From CAVYXZ01 sp963772595 (GTDB lineage: Bacteria > Chloroflexota > Anaerolineae > Aggregatilineales > Phototrophicaceae): DNA of 64,000 nucleotides. Numbering within the stretch: the first letter of the stretch is position 1; each line of letters begins with the position of its first letter. The position numbers were made by a program, and so were the translations under genes. The stretch spans positions 1,550,001 to 1,614,000 of the forward strand of contig CAVYXZ010000007.1 of assembly GCA_963772595.1 (NCBI GenBank), in the 5' to 3' direction. A model generated the notes under the pieces. It searched no databases. It saw nothing but the letters and a program-made list of their open reading frames with translations, and was not told where the DNA came from. Below, one piece after another: positions 28,641 to 37,388 of the stretch.

Positions 28641-29652
28641 AATCAGCGTATATTTTCGGCTTAATCACCCGCGAGTGGATGCGGCCCAGCGACTCGCGCA
28701 GCTGCTCGAACATGGCCTCACCGGTGTAGGTGCCGATGATGGCCCCGCCGGACCCGGCGAACTTGGCGCTGGCCCCGCACTGGCGCGCCGTCTCGACCAT
28801 CTGAATCTGCCAGGGCGGCAGTTGGGAGATGCTGCGGCGCAGGTCGAAGTTAGCGTCGATCAGGCGGTGGAGCGCGGGCACATCACCTATAAGCATGGCC
28901 TCGCGGCCCTGGGCGGCGATCTCGGCGAAGCCCTGCATGGCGCTGACCACCTTCTCCTCACCCCGGTTGAAGCGTCCGCGAATGTCGTTGTGATAGGTCT
29001 CGGTCGGCTCGCTGAGATCGGCATGGTAGGCCACGTAAAGCGGCAGCGGCGCGGTCACGTTCAGTGCTTCGTAGACGTAGCAGGTCATGCCGTGAACGTC
29101 GTGGGCCTGCGATTCAGCGAAATCCATGTAGACCATGCCTTCGTAGCACTGGATCACGCGGTCTTGCAGCCCGGCGGCGATGCTCAGTTCGTCGGTCTCG
29201 ACCGCCAGCGCGAAGCTCGGCTGCGCCTCCAGCGGCATCTCAACGCCGTAGTAGGCCATCAGGCAGCGCAGCGTGGCGACGATAAGCCCGCTGGATCCGG
29301 CCAGGCCGACCTGACGCGGGATGTTAGATTCATAGCGAATCGAAAAGTTGCGCGCGTGCAAGGTGATGTCCTGCGCCTGGCAGTATTCGACAAAGCGCTT
29401 GATGGTGGCCTTAATCAGGCGAATGCCGCCGTAATAGCCGTGAAGCTGCACGTCGTTCGCCAGATCATAGATGGAGCGAAAACGCGCCCGGTCGTGTTCC
29501 GCCAGCACGATCTCGACCGAATCCCATTCGTAGAGCACCACCTCCGACCAGAAATTGCGCACGCTGATGGCGATGGTCTTGCCGTGATAGCCATCCGAGG
29601 GGTTGCCCAGCAAACCGGCCCGCGCATAGCTGCGCTTGCGAATCAGTTCCAT
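28639..29652 (-). CDS. GHMP-family sugar kinase (glucuronokinase-like)
   Basis: 337 residues. The substrate motif ARAGLLGNPSDGYHGKTIAI at the N-terminus, the ATP-binding GHMP motif PRQVGLAGSSGLIVATL and the C-terminal KFAGSGGAIIGTY are all present. The GLLGNPSD-Y-GK opening is most like plant glucuronokinase and its bacterial relatives, which phosphorylate glucuronate or a related sugar at C1. The start ATG at 29652 comes one base after the stop of the nucleotidyltransferase gene, so the two are co-translated: kinase plus pyrophosphorylase would turn a free sugar into a UDP-sugar. The exact sugar is inference. Confidence 0.75.
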   Translation of the reverse strand: MELIRKRSYARAGLLGNPSDGYHGKTIAISVRNFWSEVVLYEWDSVEIVLAEHDRARFRSIYDLANDVQLHGYYGGIRLIKATIKRFVEYCQAQDITLHARNFSIRYESNIPRQVGLAGSSGLIVATLRCLMAYYGVEMPLEAQPSFALAVETDELSIAAGLQDRVIQCYEGMVYMDFAESQAHDVHGMTCYVYEALNVTAPLPLYVAYHADLSEPTETYHNDIRGRFNRGEEKVVSAMQGFAEIAAQGREAMLIGDVPALHRLIDANFDLRRSISQLPPWQIQMVETARQCGASAKFAGSGGAIIGTYTGEAMFEQLRESLGRIHSRVIKPKIYAD

Positions 29653-29653
29653 G

Positions 29654-30532
29654 TCAATCAGCCTCCAGCATGGCGGCCAGGCTGGCCCGCAGCGACTCGC
29701 CGAAGCGTTCATCGGCCAGCGCGAACTCGACAAAGGCGTGAAAATAAGCCTCGAAGTTGCCGATGTCATAGCGTTTTTCGTCCTCACGCAGCCGCACGCC
29801 GTAGACCTTGCAGCCGTCCTGGATCAGCAGGCGAATCGCGTCAGTCAGTTGCAGTTCGCCGCCAATACCCGGCTCGATGCGGTCCAGCGCCTCGAAAATG
29901 CGCGGCGTGAAGATGTAGCGGGCCGCAATCGCCAGACGACTGGGCGCTTCCTCCGGGACGGGTTTTTCGACCACGTCCAGCAGTTCGAAGACCTCGCTAT
30001 CGTCCTTAGGGCTGGCGATGCCATAGCGCTGCACCTCGGTGATCGGCACCTCTTCAAAGGCGATCACCGCTTCGCAGTCGTTCTCGTCAAAGCAGCGCTG
30101 CATCCGCTGGACGATGTCGCTCTCCGCGTTGAGGCCGATGATCGAATCACCCAGCGCGACGACAAAGGGCTTGCTGCCGACGAAGGAGCGCGCGCAGAGG
30201 ACCGCGTGACCCAGGCCGAGCAGTTGGCGCTGGCGGGTGAAGAAGTAGCGCGCCTGGTATCGGTCGAATTCGAGTTCGGCCAGCAGGTCCTCTTTGCCGG
30301 TCTCGCGCAGGACCTCGACCAGTTCGTTGTTGGCGTCGAAGTGGTTCTCAATCGAGACCTTGCCCGGCCCGGTGATAAACAGCACCTGGTCAATGCCGAC
30401 GCGGTGGAGTTCTTCGACGATGTACTGCACCACCGGCTTGCGGCCAACCGGCAGCATCTCTTTGGGCTGCGATTTGGTGAGCGGCAGCAGGCGGGTGCCC
30501 AGGCCTGCGACCGGGATAACGGCGATATTCAT
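29654..30532 (-). CDS. galU: UTP-glucose-1-phosphate uridylyltransferase (GalU-like)
   Basis: 292 residues with the nucleotidyltransferase signature MNIAVIPVAGLGTRLLPLTKSQPKEMLPVGRKPVVQYIVEE at the N-terminus, metal/UTP-binding region FVVALGDSIIG, and VEKPVPEEAPSRLAIAARYIF, all as in GalU. The product UDP-glucose (or, given the kinase partner, possibly UDP-glucuronate) feeds envelope polysaccharides. The frame extends nine codons upstream, but the ATG at 30532 starts exactly at the family N-terminus. It is the first gene of the pair with the GHMP kinase. Confidence 0.85.
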   Translation of the reverse strand: MNIAVIPVAGLGTRLLPLTKSQPKEMLPVGRKPVVQYIVEELHRVGIDQVLFITGPGKVSIENHFDANNELVEVLRETGKEDLLAELEFDRYQARYFFTRQRQLLGLGHAVLCARSFVGSKPFVVALGDSIIGLNAESDIVQRMQRCFDENDCEAVIAFEEVPITEVQRYGIASPKDDSEVFELLDVVEKPVPEEAPSRLAIAARYIFTPRIFEALDRIEPGIGGELQLTDAIRLLIQDGCKVYGVRLREDEKRYDIGNFEAYFHAFVEFALADERFGESLRASLAAMLEAD

Positions 30533-30732
30533 GGCAGATTCCAACCCATGTGCGGTCAAGAAATAAGTGCCGAGCCGCGTTTCACTGGCTCGACTTCAGA
30601 TGAAAGCGATTGTGGCGATAGTCGGCGGCTTTGTCAACACTGCGGCTTGTTCGGCCAGTCCATCGGCGTGCAGATGGGAGAATCAAAAGCCCGCGCACCG
30701 GGTTCAGATGGGTGGCGGGCTGTGATTGAGTT

Positions 30733-31231
30733 CTACTGAGAGGCGTCGGCAGGCTTCGCCGGGGTATTCAGCGCCAGACCGTCATAGGGCGGGCATGAGG
30801 TATCAATGCGGTATCTGGTCGCCGGGGAAGATCAACATACGGCTGCCCAGGTCGTTGGCTTCCGCCAGACAGGCCACCTGGACATTATGATTCGCCGCAA
30901 TGATGTCCAGCACGTCGCCCACTTCCACAGTGTAATCGCCGCTGGTCGAAGACCCACCGCCACCCTGATCTGCGCTGCTGGCGTCGCGCGCAATCGGGAT
31001 TGCACCGTCATAGGGCGGGCAGCTCGCGCTGACACGCAGCACATCGCCGGGCCGCATCACGTTGGGGTTCTCCAGCCCGCTCTCATCGGCCAGACACTGC
31101 ACCGATACGTCAAAACCCGCAGCGAGGACATCCAGCACGTCCCCGTATTGCACGGTATAGGTCGAACTCTGGGCGGCTGCCGGGGTCACAACGGCGGCCA
31201 GCAGCAGGATAAGCACTACAACTCTGCGCAT
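30733..31231 (-). CDS. Secreted protein with two LysM domains (C-terminal frame break)
   Basis: Signal peptide MRRVVVLILLLAAVVTPAAAQ, then two LysM modules (YTVQYGDVLDVLAAGFDVSVQCLADESGL and YTVEVGDVLDIIAANHNVQVACLAEANDL). They are joined by an SCPPYDG-containing segment and a Gly/Ser linker. LysM binds N-acetylglucosamine polymers such as peptidoglycan. In the raw frame it stops at 30803 after QIPH. Removing one base there (near 30805) gives QIPIDTSCPPYDGLALNT and a stop at 30733, repeating the SCPPYDG block seen after LysM 1, so the longer model is preferred. The paired Cys in each LysM may form disulfides. Confidence 0.75.
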
Positions 31232-31355
31232 GAGACATTCTCCTGAATAATATAATCATCGCGTCTTAATTCTAGCACAAGGCTAAATTGACGTTCAATG
31301 AGACTTTCAGTCTAGTGTGTATCTGCAAGACCCTGAAGTACACCCCTATCCCCGG

Positions 31356-31432
31356 CCCTTCCCCCGAATTCGAGGGAAGGGAGAAACCTCACGCTGCGGT
31401 TCTTGAAGTCCCTCCCTGAATTCGGGGAGGGA
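31356..31432. repeat. Two GAATTC-centred palindromic elements
   Basis: CCCTTCCCCC-GAATTC-GAGGGAAGGG (31356-31381) and TCCCTCCCT-GAATTC-GGGGAGGGA (31409-31432) are imperfect palindromes around the same hexamer; the flanks (CCCCTATCCCC on the left, TTTAGGGAAGGG on the right) make the pair roughly inverted copies of one element. They resemble REP-type intergenic repeats and lie in the gap between the two LysM genes. Confidence 0.6.
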
Positions 31433-31499
31433 TTTAGGGAAGGGTTGATCGCAGTCCTTGTCGATTGACAACCTGTGTGCATCAGCGCGCAAACACGCA

Positions 31500-32314
31500 C
31501 TAAACACTCAAACGGCAGGCGGGCGTGATAATCAACTGGTTGCCCGCGTAGATTAAGTCCGGGTTCCAGATGCCGTTGGTCCGCATCAAGCATTCCGCCG
31601 AAGCGTTGAAGCGCGCCGCGAGGCGAGTCAGATTGTCGCCGGTCTGGATGATGTAGACTTCGTTGGACATAGGCGCACTGCTGCTCATGGCCGTATCGTC
31701 CGCCGGAGCCGCATCACTGCCCGGCACGGTCAGCGATTGACCACCGCCCCCACCCTGGCCCAGGCCAGAATCCGCCAGGCCGAAGTCGCGCGTATCTTCC
31801 ATGTTGGAAATGATGTCCGATTCAATGGAGTCGTAAGGCTCGCAGTTGCCGGGAATGTGGATGATCTGAGCGTAGTGCAGCTCATTGGCATTAATCATCG
31901 CGTTCGCGCCCACGATGCAGGCCACCGAAATGTCATAGGTCTGGCCGATAACGTCCAGCGTATCCGCCCAGCGCACGCGGTAATCCATGCCGTCACTGGG
32001 GACAGTCGGGCCGCCGCCCTGGTCTTCCACCGGGGCCAGTCGCCCATTGGCGACGATGGTCGATTCGATCTCGTCGTAGGGGCCGCAGTCCGCCGGAATC
32101 AGCAGTTCCTGATGGTAAGTCAGCGCGTTGGGGGTCGCCAGTAGATTATTGGCCTCGGCGATACAGAAGACCGAAGCGTCATAGAGCTGGCCGATTTCGT
32201 CCAGTGTTTCCGCCCAATCCACGATGTGAGTTTGGTCGTCGCCTAATCCTGGGCGCGCACCAGCCCGGTCAGCAGCAGGCTCAGGATCAGCAGCGTGATG
32301 ATCTTACGGCTCAT
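31500..32314 (-). CDS. Secreted protein with three LysM domains (frame break after the signal peptide)
   Basis: The signal peptide MSRKIITLLILSLLLTGLVRA starts at 32314. A frame break just after it (near 32245, GCCCAGGATTAGGC) separates it from the long frame ending at 31500. The mature protein has three LysM modules: DWAETLDEIGQLYDASVFCIAEANNL, VRWADTLDVIGQTYDISVACIVGANAM and IIQTGDNLTRLAARFNASAECLMRTNGI. Acidic and Gly-rich linkers (DQGGGPTVPSDG, GLGQGGGGGQS) separate them. It probably binds cell-wall glycan on the outside. It shares the Cys-containing LysM type with the neighbour at 30733, so the two are paralogues. Confidence 0.78.
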
Positions 32315-32520
32315 AGGGATACCCTCCCGTGTCATTGCCAATAGCATCTTTGTATTGTATGCGAATTCTGTCATGAGGGATATTGGACGGATGGGCTATA
32401 TAAGCTGCGAACAATTGAGGTTTTGTGATAAAGTCACGCATAGTGGGCGCTGATCTCCATGTTGAAGCTCAAAATCCGAAAAAAGTCCGGTAGTCTGGCA
32501 GAGGGTGTTCTGTGGCAAAC

Positions 32521-35185
32521 ATGCAAGCTGACGCCGACAAGCTAACCGAACGCGAACAGGAGATCCTATCCTGTCTGGCTGAGGGATCTATCCAACCAGG
32601 AAATCGCCAATCTCTTTCATCTCGCTGAAAAGACTATCCGCTGGTACAACTCGCAGATTTACAGCAAGCTGGGCGTGGCCAACCGCCAGGAAGCCGTCGA
32701 ACGTGGCCCAGGCGCTCGGTCTGCTGGGTACTGCAATTGCGGAGGGCAAGCACAATCTTCCCGCGCAGGCCACGCCTTTTGTCGGGCGACAGCAGGAACT
32801 CGGCGAGATCGCGGCGCTGCTCAGGGACCCGGCCACGCGCCTGCTGACGCATCCTGGCTCCCGGCGGCATGGGCAAAACACGCCTGGCCCTGGCCGCTGC
32901 CGAACAGCAGGTAGGCCACTTCTCCGACGGTGTCTTCTTTGTCCCGCTTGCGCCATTGAGTTCACCTGAACATATCGCTGGCGCAATCGCTGAAAACGTC
33001 GGCTTCAACCTGTCCGGCAGCGAAGCGCTGGAACAGCAGTTGCTCAACTTCTTTCGTGAGCAACAACTACTGCTGGTCCTGGATAATTTTGAACATCTGC
33101 TGGAGGGTGCGGCTCTGGTCACGCAAATCCTCAAGGCCGCGCCCCAGGTCAAGGTGCTGGCGACCTCACGGGAGAAGCTCAATCTGAGCGGCGAGACAGT
33201 CTTCACGCTCTCCGGTATGCACTTCCCGACTTGGGAAACGCCGGAAGATGCGCTGGAATACGATGCGGTGAAGCTGTTCATGCAGAGTGCCCAGCGGGTC
33301 CGGCCCGATTTTGAACTTCAGTTGAGGATCTGGATTATCTGACGCGCATCTGCCGCCTGACCGCCGGGATGCCGCTGGCCCTGGTGCTTGTCTGCTGGCT
33401 GGGTGGACGTCCTGACATTGGATCAGATCGCCGCTGAAATCCAGCAGGGGATCGACATTCTCGAAACCGAACTGCGCGATGTGCCGGAGCGCCAGCGCAG
33501 TGTGCGGTCCACCTTCAACTATACCTGGGCGCGTCTTGACGAGGCCGAACGCGTGGTCTTTATGAAGCTGTCGGTGTTTCGCGGCGGCTTCACAGCAGAG
33601 GCGGCTCAGATCGTCGCTGAGGCGAACGCGCGTCACCTGCGCAAGCTGGTCGACAAAGCCTTGCTGCAAGTTCTACCCACTGGACGTTACGACATCCACG
33701 AACTGCTCCGGCAATATGCAGAAGAAAAGCTGATTGCAGATGGCGATCTGGCCTCTATCGAAGCTGCTCATACGGAATATTTCGCAGAGTTCATGCTACA
33801 GCGCACGCCCGATATCCAGGGTCGCAGGCAGTTGGCGGGCTTGAATGAAATCGAGGCTGATTTCCAGAATGTGCGGACGGCCTGGCAGCGAGCCACTGCA
33901 CAGGCAAATTACCCTGCGCTGGACGACATGATGGAGGGACTGTGGCTGTTTTGCATGATGCGCGGACGTCAACGGGAGAATGAGGACCTCCTCGACACGG
34001 CGGCTGACATGCTTTGGCTGCGGAGCATGATGACAGGATCCATCCGACCCTGAAATCGACTTGGCTGTGGTGGATAAATACAGCGAAAGAGTCGTTCAGG
34101 CATGATCCCGACGTGATAAGAAGTCAACTGAAACGCTGTAAGGCGATTGCGCAGCAGCAGGGAGACGACACGACCCTGGCCCACTGCGTGATGCTGCAGG
34201 CCTGGTATGAGACCGTCGGGCCGAGGGTTGATCGGGACAAGGTGTTCAAACAGTATCAGGAAGCTATCGCGCGCTTTCGCGCCCTGGGCGATGACTATCA
34301 GGTCGCACGCACTCTCAAAATGATAGGCGCTCAATGGGTAGCCATGGGGGCGGAACCTGATGATCCTGTCGTCCTGGAAACGATTGAGGAATGGCTCAGC
34401 GTGACACGCGCCATCGGCGACAGGATTGGGATAGCAGATGCTCTGCATATCGCAGCGATTAAATGCAGACAGCCGCAGGGCGTTACGCCGAAAGCGCAAC
34501 GTGGCTTGCTGAAGCCCGTCAGATTTGTAAAGAGATGGGTTATTTGCATGGGCTTGTAAACAGCCTGGTACCCCAGGCGTTCATGGCACTTTTTCAAGGT
34601 CAGTTTGAAGACGGCGCTTAGCCCACGCCGAGCAAATGATCGCCCTGGGACCACGATTTAACGCGCCGAGGCTGGTGCATAAGCGCGCGCGCCATACAGG
34701 GTTTTATTATGACCATAGAGGGAAATTACGAAACTGCCTTAAGTCTGGTAAAGCAGGCTGTGGAAGCAAGTTCCTATTATGGATTGCCCAATTTCGATCA
34801 CACCGCCTGGCGAACTCTGACCCTCGCCACGCTCTGCATGGGCGACAGGACACAGGCCCTGCGCCATGCTCAAACCGGGCTGCGCGGCTTGATCGAGAAT
34901 TACAGCGCGAGAGATGCTGCCCAGTGGCTGCCGATAGCGGCGCTTCTGCTGGCTGAGGATGGCAAGAAGGAATACGCGGTAGAACTGATGGGCCTGTTGT
35001 TCAGCCATCCCGACAGCATCACCGGCTGGCTGGAACGGTGGCCGCTGTGGTCGCAATTTCGCCAGGACCTAGAAGCGACGCTCAGCCCCGACGATTATGC
35101 TGCCGCCTGGGACCGGGGTACAGCTTTGGATTTGCAGACTGTCGTGGTACAGCTGCTGGAGGAGTTCAGCGAAGCGGTTTCATAA
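32521..35185 (+). CDS. LuxR-HTH / STAND ATPase / TPR transcriptional regulator (frame-broken)
   Basis: The N-terminus is a LuxR-type HTH (LTEREQEILSCLAEG.LSNQEIANLFHLAEKTIRWYNSQIYSKLGVANRQEAVE). It is followed by an NB-ARC/STAND ATPase: P-loop ILAPGGMGKTRLAL, Walker B LLLVLDNFEHLLE, then VLATSREKLNLSGE (sensor). The winged-helix/TPR arm begins with RQRSVRSTFNYTWARL. Such proteins are large signal-activated transcription factors with an unknown ligand. At least eight breaks occur (near 32587, 32704, 32858, 33322, 33392, 34012, 34480, 34620), several of which are repaired by dropping one base. The ATG at 32521 or GTG at 32512 are both possible starts. The C-terminal end (34700-35185) is a clean TPR tail. 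Confidence 0.78.
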
Positions 35186-35187
35186 TG

Positions 35188-35229
35188 ACAGGTCCCTGAA
35201 CCAGCGCCGTATCCGGTCCAGAGACCTGT
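35188..35229. repeat. Inverted repeat between convergent genes
   Basis: ACAGGTC (35188-35194) and GACCTGT (35223-35229) form a 7-bp stem around a 28-base loop, located between the stop of the LuxR-type gene and the convergent membrane-protein gene. It may work as a bidirectional stop. Confidence 0.35.
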
Positions 35230-35247
35230 GTGACTAGGAGCCGCACA

Positions 35248-35793
35248 CTATGGGCGGCATCGGGTAAGCACCTCCATAATGTCATTGACCAGTTCTGCAA
35301 AAAACGTGCCGGGGTCTGTTGTCGGTGGCGTAATGGGAGGCGCATCCAGGTCCGGGTAGACCCAGGGCGGCAGAGCCTCAAAACAACGAGTCCCTTCGAG
35401 CCTGATGCGCAGATGATGTGTCACGTCCTCTACGTATATGGTGTAGATTTGGCTCTCGATGTCCATATTGCCGATGACAATGTCCGTCTTCGAAAGATGC
35501 CCAAGCACGATGCTGGCAGCGATCAAGCCGCCGCAGATCGCTAGCAGCAGTCCGGTCAGGCGCAGTAGTGTGGTCATGTGAGTCCCCCAAATCTCGACGC
35601 TTTTGCTGATCGGTGCTATTTCGTTACCAAATTCATCAGTGTGCTGAAGACCAGGTGCAGCCGCCGGACTGGCGCTGACTTCGGCTGAGAATCTTATCGG
35701 AGTGATCCGTCCACGCTGCCATTCGCTGGCTTGCTGGATCATCCGCTGGTGCTTTTCCTGACCGGCCTGTGTGTATTCATCAAACTCGCTCAT
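35248..35793 (-). CDS. Single-pass membrane protein, unknown
   Basis: 181 residues. The start at 35793 (MSEFDEYTQAGQEKHQRM) is chosen because AGAGGAG lies 7 bases upstream; the frame continues to 35832 without support. A cytoplasmic region of about 75 residues is followed by one membrane helix (LLRLTGLLLAICGGLIAASIVL). An external domain has Thr/Pro-rich sequence (PPITPPTTDPG) and a short helical tail. I do not recognise the family. Confidence 0.55.
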   Translation of the reverse strand: MSEFDEYTQAGQEKHQRMIQQASEWQRGRITPIRFSAEVSASPAAAPGLQHTDEFGNEIAPISKSVEIWGTHMTTLLRLTGLLLAICGGLIAASIVLGHLSKTDIVIGNMDIESQIYTIYVEDVTHHLRIRLEGTRCFEALPPWVYPDLDAPPITPPTTDPGTFFAELVNDIMEVLTRCRP

Positions 35794-36018
35794 CGTGTCA
35801 CTCCTCTTCATGTTTAACGATGACATCACCATACAATCCTGGGCGTTTGACCGTCACCGGGCAGAGGGTCGGAAGCATGTCGGGAAAATGTTTGAAGATG
35901 TTTGAAAGGCCCGGTGGACCCTCAATGATTGGGCTTATTGAAATCGCAACCCGGCAAATTCGCGCGACGTACCTTACAATAGATAGAGTGAATCACAGCA
36001 TCCGATGGAAAGAAGCCG

Positions 36019-37113
36019 ATGAGACGTGGTACCGTCATCCTGATTGTGTTTATCCTGATCGCCGCCGCGATTGTCGGCCTGAGCCGCTTTTTGCAGAGCC
36101 AGCCGCCGACCGAATACACGGTGGTCATCAACCCGCTGGCCGAAAGCTGGCTGCGCGATGCCATCACGCGCTATAACGCGACCCAGCCGGTGGTCAACAC
36201 GACCCAGCGTATCCAGTTCAACATCAGCGTGATGGATGACATGTCGATCTGGCAGAACACCAGCGGCTTCACGCTGGATAATCACCCTGCCGCCTGGATT
36301 CCGGCCTCGTCCGTGTCGGTCAGCTATTCCGACCGCTACACGCCTGTCACCGGCTCGCTGGCGCGCACACCGCTGGTCTGGGGTGGCTACAGTTCGCGCG
36401 TCGATGTCGCAGCGGGCAGCGATGCCTTCGACTGGACCGCCGTGCAGCACGCGGCGGCGACCGAAAGCTGGGCGGCGCTGGGCGGGGATGCGAGCTGGCG
36501 CTTCGTCAACCTGGCCTTCACCAAGCCGGATACCACCATGAGCGGCCTGGGTGCCCTGCTCACGGCTGCCGCCAGTTATCACGGCAGTGCCGACCTGACT
36601 GGCAACATCACCCGCGACACGGCCTTCCGCGACTGGCTGGCTCCGATAATCGCCAGCGTGTCCAATTTCCAGACTCTGGGGGCCGATCCTGCCGCCTCGG
36701 TAGCGCGCGGTCCTTCGACAGCGATGGCGCTGCTGCCGGAGAATCTCTGGCTGCTGAACCTCAAGGGCCTGACCGACGAAGCCGACAACTCCTTTGTCTT
36801 CAATTACCCGGCTTACCAGTTCATGCTCGATTTTCCGCTGGCTGCCTGGAGCGAGACTAACCAGGCCGACCCTGGCGAGCGATTGGCGGTCGAAGCGCTG
36901 GGCGCGTGGCTGATGGCCGATGCGCAGCAGTCCCGGATCACGGCCAGTGGGCTGCGTCCCGCCGCCAGCGAACCGACGCAGAGCGACAGCCTTTTCACCG
37001 CCGCCGTGCCTTATGGCATCCAACTGGCCCCGGATTACGGCAGCGAGATCCAGCCGCCCAGCCGCAGCGAAGCCTCCGGCCTCATCCAGTGGTTCAGCCA
37101 GCAGCAGCGTTGA
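36019..37113 (+). CDS. Extracellular solute-binding-like protein
   Basis: 364 residues with an N-terminal anchor (MRRGTVILIVFILIAAAIVGLSRFL). The rest has the two-lobed periplasmic-binding layout: YTVVINPLAESWLRDAITRYNATQP (first strand and helix), PAAWIPASSVSVSYSDRY, TPLVWGGYSSRVD, and LLPENLWLLNLKG. It ends with WLMADAQQSRITASGLRPA, as in substrate-binding proteins of the SBP_bac_11/von Willebrand-associated type. No transporter genes lie next to it, so it could instead be a sensor. The start ATG overlaps a GAAAGAAG purine run. Confidence 0.7.
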   Translation: MRRGTVILIVFILIAAAIVGLSRFLQSQPPTEYTVVINPLAESWLRDAITRYNATQPVVNTTQRIQFNISVMDDMSIWQNTSGFTLDNHPAAWIPASSVSVSYSDRYTPVTGSLARTPLVWGGYSSRVDVAAGSDAFDWTAVQHAAATESWAALGGDASWRFVNLAFTKPDTTMSGLGALLTAAASYHGSADLTGNITRDTAFRDWLAPIIASVSNFQTLGADPAASVARGPSTAMALLPENLWLLNLKGLTDEADNSFVFNYPAYQFMLDFPLAAWSETNQADPGERLAVEALGAWLMADAQQSRITASGLRPAASEPTQSDSLFTAAVPYGIQLAPDYGSEIQPPSRSEASGLIQWFSQQQR

Positions 37114-37135
37114 TGACCGCGCCAACCTGCGCGTC

Positions 37136-37160
37136 GTAGGGACAGACCGCTGTGTCTGTC
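37136..37160. repeat. GTAGGG-type palindromic repeat, copy 1
   Basis: GTAGGGACAGACCGCTGTGTCTGTC: GACAGAC and GTCTGTC pair around CGCTGT. It belongs to a loose family with 41057-41080, 46345-46399 and 48877-48900, all intergenic. Confidence 0.5.
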
Positions 37161-37179
37161 GGCCAGGCTCGAGTCAGCC

Positions 37180-37208
37180 TTGATTTCGGCCCGCCGCACC
37201 GCTATGAT
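37180..37208 (+). promoter_or_regulatory. Sigma-70-type promoter of the SRP RNA
   Basis: TTGATT (37180-37185) and TATGAT (37203-37208) are separated by 17 bases, the best spacing for sigma-70-type recognition. Transcription would start near 37215, shortly before the SRP RNA fold. Confidence 0.6.
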
Positions 37209-37233
37209 TGGCGGTACAATAGAGGTTGTTATT

Positions 37234-37349
37234 GGTTTGTCCAGACCAGGTCCTGCGCGGCAGGATCTCCGAACCGTGTCAGGCCCTGACGGGAGCAGCA
37301 CTAAGGAGTTAATCCTGGGTGTCGCAGAATCGCCTGGCCTGGGCAATCC
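37234..37349 (+). ncRNA. ffs: Signal recognition particle RNA, bacterial small type
   Basis: The apical domain reads GAACCGTGTCAGGCC-CTGAC-GGGAGCAGCAC, matching the conserved Ffh-binding helix 8 (asymmetric loop with GGGAGCAGCA and GTCAGG). The tetraloop is of the URRC type (UGAC) instead of GGAA. The outer stem pairs TTGTCCAG...CCAGG (37237-37250) with CCTGG...CTGGGCAA (37333-37346). The length, about 110 nt, is that of a short SRP RNA without an Alu domain. A good promoter precedes it. The RNA pairs with Ffh to target membrane proteins. Confidence 0.88.
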
Positions 37350-37388
37350 CGTAACAATCTCTTTTTGTTGGAGAGACCGGGAAGCGTT

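Noticed and set aside
15110..33325. Link between frame breaks and GATC sites
   Set aside because: Several breaks lie at or next to GATC-like strings (15380, 17764, 32587, 33322, 8250, 8535), which could hint at modified-base errors, but most others do not, and GATC is common here. A count against random positions would be needed.
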